DNA from: Halorussus sp. MSC15.2
GTDB lineage: Archaea > Halobacteriota > Halobacteria > Halobacteriales > Haladaptataceae
Assembly: GCF_010747475.1 (NCBI RefSeq)
Contig: NZ_VSLZ01000004.1
Span: 124,001 to 188,000 of the forward strand
DNA length: 64,000 nucleotides
Direction: 5' to 3'
Shown piece by piece: positions 35,027 through 43,119 of the stretch; within the stretch, counting starts at the first letter, position 1; each line of letters opens with the position of its first letter. A program made the translations under genes and the position numbers. Below the pieces are notes generated by a model. It searched no databases. It saw nothing but the letters and a program-made list of their open reading frames with translations, and had not been told where the DNA came from.

Positions 35027-35979
35027 CCGACCAGACTTCAGAACCCTACGACGGCGACGTAACGCTCACCGGCCACGAAGACGCTCCCGTCGCGGTCCGC
35101 GACCCGGAGGACGTGTTCATCCGGGCCGACGGCGTGGCGGGCGACCTCGAACTCCGGAACCCCGAGTACGTCTTCACCCACTATCGGACAGGCGGCGGCG
35201 CGGACGTGGGCGACCCGGAGACGGTCGTCCGAGGTGACTTAGAGGACGGCTACGCCGAACCCGAGGGCGTGACCGGCGACGCCGCCGTCGCCGACGCGGA
35301 GGACGTGTTCGTCTCGGCCGGGGCGGTCGGCGGCCACCTCTCGGTCGTCGGCCCGGAGAACGTCTACGCCGACGAGGTCGAACCGCCCCGCGACCCCGGC
35401 GACTACGACGTGTCGCTCACGGGGTGGAAGCAGTCCGGCAGTTCCAGCGACCCCGACGCGGGCGTCCGGGTCACGGGCGCGCACCACGAGGTCACCGTCG
35501 AGCGAACCCGCACCGACATCGACGTGTACGTCGCGGGTCACGACCACGAGATAGAGATTACGGGACGCAGCGCCAGCGTCTCGGTGTACCTGCTGGGCTA
35601 CGACAACACCGTCACGGTCGGGCCGTATCTCGACAGCGAGGTGGTCGCGGACACCGGATTCGACAACGAAGTCGATGCCCAACCCTATCCGGTCGAGGAC
35701 CTCATCGAGACGACGAAGGAGGAGGCGTTCGACCGGGCCGGGTTCGGCCGCCGGAAAGTGACCTATCAGGTTCCCGCCGACGACGACTGGTGTCCCAACT
35801 GCGGGGAACCCGCCGACGCCATCGTGGCGCGCCACCAGATGGAGGCGCTGTTCGTGTTCGGGCATCCCATCAGGACCTACGAGCGCAGCACGAACCCCGC
35901 CAAGGAGTGCGAACACTGCTCGCGGAGCGCCTTCGACGCCGAACTCACCGAGAGCGAGCGCAAGGACGTGTTGCGGTGA
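35023..35979 (+). CDS. Beta-repeat protein with C-terminal zinc ribbon
   Basis: The product has 318 residues. The first 220 residues are a chain of short beta-rich repeats with recurring D-x-E-D-V-F and Y-x-x-x-x-V patterns (PEDVFIRADG, AEDVFVSAG, VSVYLLGYDN), suggesting a right-handed solenoid. The C-terminus holds a zinc ribbon, WCPNCGEPAD near 255-265 paired with ECEHCS near 295-300. No signal peptide or membrane helix is seen. It is translationally coupled to DUF2617. The fold and zinc site are inferences from pattern; I do not recognise the family. It precedes a pentapeptide-repeat channel gene by 146 bp. Confidence 0.72.
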   Translation: MTDQTSEPYDGDVTLTGHEDAPVAVRDPEDVFIRADGVAGDLELRNPEYVFTHYRTGGGADVGDPETVVRGDLEDGYAEPEGVTGDAAVADAEDVFVSAGAVGGHLSVVGPENVYADEVEPPRDPGDYDVSLTGWKQSGSSSDPDAGVRVTGAHHEVTVERTRTDIDVYVAGHDHEIEITGRSASVSVYLLGYDNTVTVGPYLDSEVVADTGFDNEVDAQPYPVEDLIETTKEEAFDRAGFGRRKVTYQVPADDDWCPNCGEPADAIVARHQMEALFVFGHPIRTYERSTNPAKECEHCSRSAFDAELTESERKDVLR

Positions 35980-36025
35980 GCGCAGATTCCCGACGGAGGA
36001 GTTCGCGTCGGTTTCGAAACACCTA

Positions 36026-36036
36026 ATCTATATATC
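36026..36036 (+). promoter_or_regulatory. TATA-like element upstream of the channel gene
   Basis: ATCTATATATC lies about 90-100 bp before the ATG at 36126 in GC-rich DNA. It is too far for a leaderless start, so a leader of about 70 nt is implied, or a short ATG frame at 36050 is used first. Confidence 0.4.
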
Positions 36037-36125
36037 GGTGGGGTGAACAATGACGGTACGTGTGACAGTCCCCCTCGAATCGCTCGCGAAACGCCCTCCG
36101 GCCGCTCGACCACGCGACCACACCC

Positions 36126-38453
36126 ATGGCACGAACTGAAGAACGGACCGCCGCCGACTCGACAGCCACCTGCCGATACACGTTCGACCCGTCCAAACGG
36201 ACCGAGGCGCGCCTCCAGACGACGTGGGAGTGCCCGCACGAACCGTACGGCGACAGCGACTACTGTCCGTTCCACATGTCGCGGGACGAACGGACCAGCA
36301 ACGACGTGTCCGGAGAGGACATCGTCGAGCGACTCAAACGGAACCTCGAATCGGAGGACGTGCGCGCCAACGAGTACGTGGGCGCGGACCTCCCGCACCT
36401 CTCGCTGACGTATCAGGACATCAGCGGCGGTAACAACCACGCACTCAACTTCCAGCACGCCGACATCGACGGGTTCGACATCACGAACGGGCATCTCGAA
36501 CAGGGACTCAATCTCCGCGGTGCCACGGTGGGCGCGCTCAAGTTCGAAGGCGCGACCGTCGGCGGTGCCCTCGAAGCCGACCGGATTTCGGTCGAAGGGA
36601 CGTTCTCGGCGTACGAGGCGACGTTCCGCGAGGACGTATCGTTCGCGGACGCGAGCTTCCACGGGGAAGTGAACTGCGACGAGACGACGTTCCGCGACGA
36701 CACGAGTTTCGAGAACGTGACGTTCCACGCCCCGGCCCACTTCCGGAACGTCGAGACGACCGGCACCAGCCACGTCCTCGACGACCACATCTCGTTCGGG
36801 GGCGCGACGTTCCGCGACGACGCGAGCTTCCGGCAAGCGACGTTCCAGTACGTCACCTTCACCGACGTGGCGTTCCACGCCGAGTCCGACTTCGAACACG
36901 TCGAGTTCGAGGGCGACAGCCAGTTCGGTGGGGTCGTGTTCGACCGCATGGCCGACTTCGACGAGGCCAAGTTCCACGACGACGCCTGCTTCGAGAACGC
37001 CCGGTTCAACGCCGTGGCCGAGTTCAGGGGCGTCGAGTTCAACGGCGGGAGTCGGACCACCAGCGACGACGTGACCTTCGAGAGCGCGCAGTTCGAGGAC
37101 GAAGCCGACTTCAAACTCGCGCGATTCCGATTCGCCGACTTCAAAGACGCCACCTTCGACGCCGAGTTCAATCTCGACCGGGCGGTCTTCGACGCCCGCG
37201 CCGACTGCCACCGCATCGACGTGGCGGGACGCGCCAACTTCGAGGCCACGGAGTTCCGCGACGGCGTGGCCTTCGACGAGGGCGCGTTCGCGGGCGACGT
37301 GGAGGCGGTCGAGGCCGAGTTCCACGGCGACGCCGACTTCGTCGGCGTGACGTTCCGCTCCCGCGCCCGGTTCACCGAAGCGCGGTTCCGCGAGGACGCC
37401 AGTTTCCGGGGAGCGACGTTCGAGGACGACGCCGTCTTCCGGGGTGCGATTTTCGAGGGCGAGGCAAAACATCTGGAGGAGAACGCCTGCTTCGACGAGG
37501 TGACGTTCGATGCGCTGGCGGACTTCGAGACCGCGAGTTTCACGAACGGGTCGTTCAGAGACGTGACGTTCGACGCCGAGTGCAACTTCCGAGGCGCGGA
37601 GTTCCTCGACGCGGTCCGGTTCCGAGTAGACGGGACCGGGAGAGGCGATACCTACGTGGACCTGTCGGGGGCGACGCTCGCCGGCGGTAGTATCGTCGTG
37701 ACTGCGGGCAACGTCGTCATCTACGACCTGACGAAGGCGACGCTCGGCGACCTCCAGTTGGAGAGCGAGACGAGCGAACACGAACTCCTCGACCACTTCC
37801 GGTTCTGTCTGACTGACTTCGACCGCTTCGACTTCAGCGACCACCACGCCTCGCTCGAACGCAACGACTGGAACCTCCACGACTTCGTCGGCGACGAGAC
37901 CTCCGGCCGGTACGACGTTGAGATGTCGAACGAGGTCGTCGAGGAGACCTACCGGAAGGCCCAAGACAGCGCCGACGCCGTCGGCGACACGCCCGCGATG
38001 CGGGAGTTCGAGTTCAAGCGGTACTTCTACAACCGCCGGAAGAACATCGACATCGTCCTCCACGAGTACTCAATCGACGCGTGGACTCGGGCGAAGAAGG
38101 CGTCCAGCGTCGGTCTCAACTTCTTCATGCAGTTCACCTGCGGCTACGGCAACCGTCTGCCCCGCATCGCCGCGCTCACCTTCCTGCTCCCCGCGCTGTT
38201 CGGCCTCTTCTACGTTCTCGGCGGCCCGCTGGAGACGGGGGCCGGAGTCGTCTGGGAGGCGAGCGCGCCCGCGACGACGTTGTTCGACGGACTGTACTAC
38301 AGTTACATCAGCTTCAGTACCATCGGTTACGGCGACATCGGACCCGTGGGCTGGGCGGCCAAGATTCTGGCCGCGAGTCAGGGGATGCTGAACGGGTTGT
38401 TCTTCACCCTACTCACGTTCACCCTGTTCAAGCGAGTGCTGGGCGGGAGCTAA
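36126..38453 (+). CDS. Pentapeptide-repeat protein fused to a 2TM potassium channel
   Basis: The product has 775 residues in one intact frame. The N-terminus carries a Cys/His cluster (CRYTF ... WECPHEPYGDSDYCPFH, about 16-58) likely to bind zinc. Residues of about 90-560 are pentapeptide-like repeats of the form A-x-F-x-x (GATFRDDASFRQATFQ), a quadrilateral beta helix. The C-terminal 110 residues hold two membrane helices (ALTFLLPALFGLFYVLGG and AKILAASQGMLNGLFFTLL) around a pore loop with the selectivity filter STIGYGD at about 730-736. The pore predicts a tetrameric K+-selective channel with a large cytosolic solenoid. What the repeat domain senses or binds is unknown. It is co-directional with the DUF2617 module. 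Confidence 0.88.
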   Translation: MARTEERTAADSTATCRYTFDPSKRTEARLQTTWECPHEPYGDSDYCPFHMSRDERTSNDVSGEDIVERLKRNLESEDVRANEYVGADLPHLSLTYQDISGGNNHALNFQHADIDGFDITNGHLEQGLNLRGATVGALKFEGATVGGALEADRISVEGTFSAYEATFREDVSFADASFHGEVNCDETTFRDDTSFENVTFHAPAHFRNVETTGTSHVLDDHISFGGATFRDDASFRQATFQYVTFTDVAFHAESDFEHVEFEGDSQFGGVVFDRMADFDEAKFHDDACFENARFNAVAEFRGVEFNGGSRTTSDDVTFESAQFEDEADFKLARFRFADFKDATFDAEFNLDRAVFDARADCHRIDVAGRANFEATEFRDGVAFDEGAFAGDVEAVEAEFHGDADFVGVTFRSRARFTEARFREDASFRGATFEDDAVFRGAIFEGEAKHLEENACFDEVTFDALADFETASFTNGSFRDVTFDAECNFRGAEFLDAVRFRVDGTGRGDTYVDLSGATLAGGSIVVTAGNVVIYDLTKATLGDLQLESETSEHELLDHFRFCLTDFDRFDFSDHHASLERNDWNLHDFVGDETSGRYDVEMSNEVVEETYRKAQDSADAVGDTPAMREFEFKRYFYNRRKNIDIVLHEYSIDAWTRAKKASSVGLNFFMQFTCGYGNRLPRIAALTFLLPALFGLFYVLGGPLETGAGVVWEASAPATTLFDGLYYSYISFSTIGYGDIGPVGWAAKILAASQGMLNGLFFTLLTFTLFKRVLGGS

Positions 38454-38634
38454 GCCGGCGGTCCTCGTTCTCGTTGGCCTGTCGGCGGCCACGCGTTCGG
38501 TAGCGACTCTGTCGGTGACCACCAGTCAGACCACCGACACTGCTCTCGGTCGATACCGACCGTGGTTTCGCTTTGAAATCACCGTTTGCTCCGAAAAGGT
38601 TACTTCTCGATTGACCCGGTTCCTCGGGCCGAGG

Positions 38635-38790
38635 CTACGCTTCGACTTCGTTCCACTCGGGTTCCGAATCGTCCTTCAGCAGTTCCGGTTTGCCGACGGG
38701 GAGCGACCCGAACAGCACGTAGTGGACCGCGAAACCGAGCGCGAGTAGTCCGACGAACCCGTACAGACCGCGTTGAAGCTTGGAACCCAT
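38635..38790 (-). CDS. Small single-span membrane protein (51 aa)
   Basis: A complete ATG-to-TAG frame encodes MGSKLQRGLYGFVGLLALGF..., one hydrophobic helix at about 9-30 followed by an acidic tail rich in Glu and Asp with a PEW motif. Codon use is G/C-rich at third positions, as for real genes here, and the frame fills a gap otherwise empty between the channel gene and the next gene. Tiny membrane proteins of this shape are common in haloarchaea. The function is unknown. Confidence 0.68.
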   Translation of the reverse strand: MGSKLQRGLYGFVGLLALGFAVHYVLFGSLPVGKPELLKDDSEPEWNEVEA

Positions 38791-38907
38791 GTGCTCCGAT
38801 AGGGACTCGCTCGAAATGAGAACTGCGATTGGTCGTCAGAACGTCCCGTCGTCGCGGGAAATTACCTCGACGGAAATTATTTTCCGGTCTCGGTCGTAGC
38901 TACGGAT

Positions 38908-39186
38908 ATGACCGACGATAGAACCGAACTCCGCGAAGCAGCGGAGCGACTCGACTCGGTGCGAGACGACAGTTCGGACGACGAGACCCGTGAGCGACTC
39001 GAATCGCTCGCCGAGCGGCTTCGAACGATGGCCGACGCCGAGCGCGGTCCCGACCACGGTCAGCTCGCGCGCCTCGAACACAACCTTCAGGACGTGCAAT
39101 CGAATCTCGACGACGAACAGGCCGAGAGAGTACAGGCTGCGCTCGGAGACGTTCGGTCCTACCGGGAGACGGTAGAGGGCGTCTGA
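38908..39186 (+). CDS. Short acidic alpha-helical protein
   Basis: The product has 92 residues, almost wholly helical and charged, with heptad-like spacing (ERLESLAERLRTMADAERG, RLEHNLQDVQSNLDDEQAER) that suggests a two-helix coiled coil. No enzyme motif is present. It looks like a conserved haloarchaeal family of unknown role. An AT-rich GGAAATTATTTTCC lies 23-36 bp before the ATG and may be its promoter; GGAAATTA occurs twice there, 15 bp apart. Confidence 0.7.
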   Translation: MTDDRTELREAAERLDSVRDDSSDDETRERLESLAERLRTMADAERGPDHGQLARLEHNLQDVQSNLDDEQAERVQAALGDVRSYRETVEGV

Positions 39187-39260
39187 CTCCGGAAGTTGCT
39201 CCTGCGAGACGAGGCGAACTGCAACGAGCGAAGCGACTCTTCGCGCCGATTCTGTCGCGG

Positions 39261-40640
39261 TTAGTCGGCCGTGGTCGTCTCTCGTTCTCGGACCGGCCGT
39301 AGTTCCGCACTGAAGTGGCGCAGTTCCGCCATCTCGGGTTCATCGACGATTTCGAGTCCCGTGATTTCGCCCGCGTCGCGACGCTCGGCCACTTTCTCGA
39401 ACGTCTCGGCGACGTGGTCGAGGTGGTCCGCACCGTACGTCCGGCGCGGAAGCGAAAGACGAACGAGTTCCGGTCGGTCCGTCTCGGGGAAGGCGAAGCT
39501 CCCGAGTTCGACGCCGCGGACGGCCCCCTCGCGGTAGAGTTCGCAGACCAACGCCTGACCGGGGAACTCGTCGTCCGGAATGTCGGGCAGGAACTCGGCG
39601 GCGTTCACGTACACCGCGTGACCGCCGGTGGGTCGCTGGACCGGTACGTTGCGGTCGGCGAGCAGGTCGCCGAGTCGCTGGACCTGCCCGACGCGGTCGG
39701 CGATGTACGATTCCTCGACCGCCTCGCGGAGACCGACCGCCATCGCTTCGAGGTCTCGCCCCGCCATCCCGCCGTAGGTCGTGAACCCCTCGTAGAGGAT
39801 ACCGCGCTCGCGGGCCTCGGCGTAGAGGTCGTCGAACGCCTCGTCGTCCCGGACGGCGACGAACCCGCCGACGTTGACCAATCCGTCCTTCTTCCCGCTC
39901 ATGACGAGCGCGTCGGCGTACGAGAGCTGTTCGCGGGCCACGTCCGCGACCGAGGCGTCCTCGAACTCCGCCTCGCGCTCCCGGACGAAGTAGGCGTTCT
40001 CGGCGAAGCGGCAGGCGTCGACGACGAAGGTGGCGTCCAGTTCGTCGGCCACCTCGCGGGCCGCCCGGACGTTCTCGACGCTCACCGGTTGGCCAGCCAG
40101 CGAGTTGTTAGTGATGGTGAGCAGGACCGCCGGAATGTTCTCGGCGCCCACTTCGTCGGCCAGACTCCGAACCGCTTCCACGTCGAGGTCGCCCGCGAAC
40201 GCTCGGTCGTCGTCGAGCGCACCTTCGCGTGGGCAATCGACCGGCTTCGCTCCGTTGTTGGCGATATGTGCCCGAGTCGTGTCGAAGTGGGTGTTGTTGG
40301 GGACGTAGTCGCCCTCCTCGACCAACGCGCCGTAGAGGACGTTCTCTGCGCCACGGCCCTGATGGGCGGGGATGATGCGCTCGAAGCCCATGACGTCCGA
40401 GACCGCCTCCTGCAGTCGTTCGAAACTCCGACTCCCGGCGTATGCCTCGTCGCCCGACAGCATGGCGGCCCACTGGGACTCGCTCATCGTCCCGGTCCCG
40501 CTGTCGGTCAACAGGTCCACGAACACGCCATCGGAATCGAGATTGAAGACGTTGTATCCCGCCCGCTCCAGATTCGCCTCGCGTTCCTCGCGGTCGGGGA
40601 GTCGAATCGGCGTGACCATCTTCGATTTGTACGCTCGCAT
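39261..40640 (-). CDS. tnaA: Tryptophanase (beta-eliminating lyase family)
   Basis: The product has 459 residues, close to the 471 of E. coli TnaA. It has the family start KMVTPIRLPDREEREANLE, the aromatic-binding VDLLTDSGTGTMS (about 41-53), PAHQGRGAE, TNNSLAGQPVS, and the PLP lysine in MSGKKDGLVN (second lysine, about 251). The enzyme splits L-tryptophan to indole, pyruvate and ammonia; tyrosine phenol-lyase is the close alternative and cannot be excluded by eye. No tnaC-like leader peptide or TnaB permease gene is near. A divergent DUF7344-type regulator gene starts 249 bp away and may control it. Confidence 0.88.
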   Translation of the reverse strand: MRAYKSKMVTPIRLPDREEREANLERAGYNVFNLDSDGVFVDLLTDSGTGTMSESQWAAMLSGDEAYAGSRSFERLQEAVSDVMGFERIIPAHQGRGAENVLYGALVEEGDYVPNNTHFDTTRAHIANNGAKPVDCPREGALDDDRAFAGDLDVEAVRSLADEVGAENIPAVLLTITNNSLAGQPVSVENVRAAREVADELDATFVVDACRFAENAYFVREREAEFEDASVADVAREQLSYADALVMSGKKDGLVNVGGFVAVRDDEAFDDLYAEARERGILYEGFTTYGGMAGRDLEAMAVGLREAVEESYIADRVGQVQRLGDLLADRNVPVQRPTGGHAVYVNAAEFLPDIPDDEFPGQALVCELYREGAVRGVELGSFAFPETDRPELVRLSLPRRTYGADHLDHVAETFEKVAERRDAGEITGLEIVDEPEMAELRHFSAELRPVRERETTTAD

Positions 40641-40785
40641 ATCGGAGGGGTCGGCGTCCTCGAACGTATTGCTTGCGAGACAGCTCTGAACGAGCGTGGT
40701 CTAATGGGGCCGCTGTCATCCGGTTCTGGACACTCACCGACGGAGTTGTCGGAGTGGCAGTTCGGTCAGTCGCCAAGTCGTTTTC

Positions 40786-40803
40786 GTTTACGCAAACGTA
40801 AAC
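40786..40803. promoter_or_regulatory. Inverted repeat between tnaA and the divergent regulator gene
   Basis: GTTTACGCAAACGTAAAC has perfect 7-bp arms GTTTACG/CGTAAAC around CAAA. It lies 146 bp upstream of tnaA and 87 bp upstream of the regulator gene, in an AT-enriched patch. It is a plausible operator for either gene. Confidence 0.45.
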
Positions 40804-40889
40804 CCCGAACCGGTCCCGGTTTGAATTTACCGAGCACGTCGCGTTCGCCCGACAGAAATAAGCGCACCGTAGCTCTGACACTAGTTATC

Positions 40890-41384
40890 ATGTGTGATGA
40901 CACCTCCGAGGGTGGAGGTGACGACGAGACTCCGCCGTGCAGTCGTGACGTATCGGCCGAAGGGGAACGCGTCGACGACCTCTTCGACATCGTGTCGGAC
41001 CGTCGGACCCGAGACGTTCTCGCGCACCTCGAATCGCTCTCGGTGGACGTGGTCGAACTCGACGACATCGTGGATTACGTGGTAGAGTGCGAGCGACGGC
41101 GTACCGGCGAGTGTGACACGGGAGGGGAGGACAGCAGAGAGACCGAAACCAACCCCGGGACCGACTCGTCTGCAGACGCGAAACCACGCTGTGAAACTGG
41201 GTCCAACACCGACCCCGAACGACACCACCAGCGCGTTGCAGTGTCACTCCATCACAACTGTCTCCCCAAACTGGACCGCACCTCCGTTCTCGATTACGAC
41301 CCTCGCTCGAAGACCGTCCGTTACCGCGGCGACGAGCGAGTGACGGCGTTTCTCGAACTGATAGAGTCGGTCGAGGACCCCTAA
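40890..41384 (+). CDS. DUF7344-type winged-helix protein, putative regulator
   Basis: The product has 164 residues from the ATG at 40890. The N-terminal part has LFDIVSDRRTRDVLAHLESL (about 31-50) and the C-terminal part HHNCLPKLDRTSVLDYDPRS (about 119-138), two halves of the DUF7344 helix-turn-helix fold common in haloarchaea and related to ArsR regulators. Between them lies a polar low-complexity insert. Clusters of cysteines (CDD, PCS, ECER, ECDT, RCET) are scattered. It is divergent from tnaA, so local regulation is plausible but not shown. Confidence 0.75.
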   Translation: MCDDTSEGGGDDETPPCSRDVSAEGERVDDLFDIVSDRRTRDVLAHLESLSVDVVELDDIVDYVVECERRRTGECDTGGEDSRETETNPGTDSSADAKPRCETGSNTDPERHHQRVAVSLHHNCLPKLDRTSVLDYDPRSKTVRYRGDERVTAFLELIESVEDP

Positions 41385-41569
41385 CGAGGTCCCTCACGGA
41401 CCCCGTTCGATGCGCGACGAGGGAACGCTAATTCGAGACCGTAGCCGATAAGTATATCAACGTCGCCACACTATTCGTTCGTCATCACCGGAGACGGAAC
41501 CGACGACCGAACTACGGGCGACGAGAGTCCCCCGTTCGGTTCCTTCCGAAGGCGACTGCACCACCGAGT

Positions 41570-41869
41570 ATGATGGAACCTAACGAAACCGGAGACGACG
41601 CCGCCGAGGACCGAACGCGCTACGTTCACTACGACCCGACGACCGGCGAACGGCCCAGCGAGATGCTGGTGGTAACCGTCGCCGACATAGCCGACGCGGA
41701 CCCGCTGGAGTTGGAACCGCTCTTCGAGACCGTCGAACCCGACACGCTCGACGACTTCGTCGGGACGGGCGGGTTGCCCGACGTGGGCGGTCACATGTCG
41801 TTCACGTACGAGAATTACGACGTGACCGTCCACTCCAGCGGTCTCCTCGAAATCGAGTCCGCGGACTGA
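41570..41869 (+). CDS. HalOD1 output-domain protein
   Basis: The product has 99 residues. The pattern VVTVADIADADPLELEPLFETVEPDTLDDF (read in pieces) followed by MSFTYENYDVTVHSSGLLEI is that of HalOD1, a small domain found alone or as output of haloarchaeal two-component regulators. The molecular function is unknown. A TATA-like AAGTATATC lies around 41450, implying a leader of about 90 nt. Confidence 0.78.
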   Translation: MMEPNETGDDAAEDRTRYVHYDPTTGERPSEMLVVTVADIADADPLELEPLFETVEPDTLDDFVGTGGLPDVGGHMSFTYENYDVTVHSSGLLEIESAD

Positions 41870-41969
41870 GATTCCTCGACGGAGACCGTCTGCCGTCTCG
41901 TCCCCGGGTTGGAGATTACGTCGGGACCCCGTCACTTCTTTGTGTTCTTCGCATCGTAGTTACGCGATA

Positions 41970-43097
41970 ATGGACTCGCTTCGAATTGCGGGTCGCCTCG
42001 CCGCTGGTGTACTGCTCATACTGGCGAACGGGTTCTTCGTCGCTATCGAGTTCGCGCTGACTCGCGCACGCCAGTTCTCCGAGGACGAGTTCGTCGACGG
42101 AACCCCCGCGTTGGAGCGGGCGTGGGAGATGACGCACAACCTCGAAATCTATCTCACCACCTGTCAGGTCGGAATCACCGCGTCCAGCATCGCCGTCGGT
42201 ATCGTCGCCGAACCCGCCCTCGCCGCCATCTTCGAACCCGTCTTCGCGAACACGGTGCTGGCGTCGTTCGGTTCGGGCGCGATTCTCGCCTTCCTCCTCA
42301 TCAATCTCGTCCACCTGACCCACGGCGAGCAGACCCCGACCTATCTCGGCGTCGAGCGCTCCCGGACGGTGTGCCGGTACGGCGCAACGCCGTTGTACTG
42401 GTTCAACTACCTCATCTCGCCGCTCATCACCCTCGGCGACTGGGTCGCGAAAGCGACGCTCAAACTGTTCGGAGTCGAGATGACGGGTGCGTGGCTCGAA
42501 ACCGAGGAGCAGGCCATCGAGTCGCGGGCCGACCTCCGCAACCGACTCGGGTCCGTCCTCGAACGCGGTGACCTGTCGGACGAGCGACGGGACGAGGTGA
42601 TGAACGCGCTCCGAATCGGCGAGCAGTCGGTCCGCGAGGTGATGATTCCCGCCGAGGAAATCGTCGCGCTGTCCACCGAAGCCGATACCGAGGAGAACTT
42701 CCGGCGTATGTCGGACCGACCCCAGACCCGGTATCCGCTGGTCGGCGAGGAACTGACCGACTTCCGTGGCATCGTCTACGTTCCGGTCCTCTTGCGCCAC
42801 CGCGAGAGGTTGTCGGAGGGGGACCTCGACTTCGAGGAGTTGGCCGCGCCGCCGATGACGCTCTCGCCGGACGCCGACGTGAGCGACGCCATCGACCAGT
42901 TCCAGACCGAGACTCAGGAACTCGCGCTAGTGGTCGAAGACGGCGAAGTCGTCGGACTCGTGACCGTGACCGACGCGTTGGAGGCGGTCACGGGCGACAT
43001 CGAGGACCGCTCGACCGGGGACACTCCGCGGCGGCCGGCGGGGTGTAGCGCTCCCGAGGCGACTCGTCTGTTCTGCCCCCATCCCACCACTCATTAG
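41970..43097 (+). CDS. CNNM/CBS-domain transporter (HlyC/CorC family), C-terminus frameshifted
   Basis: The product has 375 residues in this frame. A DUF21/CNNM membrane domain with about four helices (AAGVLLILANGFFVAIEFAL, TTCQVGITASSIAVGI and others, to about residue 170) is followed by a CBS pair (VREVMIPAEEIVAL, ELALVVEDGEVVGLVTVTDA). Such proteins export or sense Mg2+ or other divalent ions. After GDIED the frame reads RSTGDTPRRPAGCSAPE with odd Cys and Pro content. Adding one C to the CC at 43007-43008 gives EDPLDRGHSAAAGGV and a TAG at 43046-43048, restoring the family ending GxIEDPLD. I favour that shorter end. Confidence 0.85.
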   Translation: MDSLRIAGRLAAGVLLILANGFFVAIEFALTRARQFSEDEFVDGTPALERAWEMTHNLEIYLTTCQVGITASSIAVGIVAEPALAAIFEPVFANTVLASFGSGAILAFLLINLVHLTHGEQTPTYLGVERSRTVCRYGATPLYWFNYLISPLITLGDWVAKATLKLFGVEMTGAWLETEEQAIESRADLRNRLGSVLERGDLSDERRDEVMNALRIGEQSVREVMIPAEEIVALSTEADTEENFRRMSDRPQTRYPLVGEELTDFRGIVYVPVLLRHRERLSEGDLDFEELAAPPMTLSPDADVSDAIDQFQTETQELALVVEDGEVVGLVTVTDALEAVTGDIEDRSTGDTPRRPAGCSAPEATRLFCPHPTTH

Positions 43098-43119
43098 CGG
43101 GGCCGCCGACGCATCAGAC

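Noticed and set aside
36400-37650. Apparent tandem DNA repeats such as TTCCGCGACGACGCGAG
   Set aside because: These are coding repeats of the pentapeptide motif, not a CRISPR or satellite array; spacing follows codons and the units vary.
35877-38063. 728-codon open frame on the minus strand opposite the channel gene
   Set aside because: It is a mirror of the pentapeptide repeats (regular V-E-L-E patterns), while the plus strand has the STIGYGD filter and repeats.
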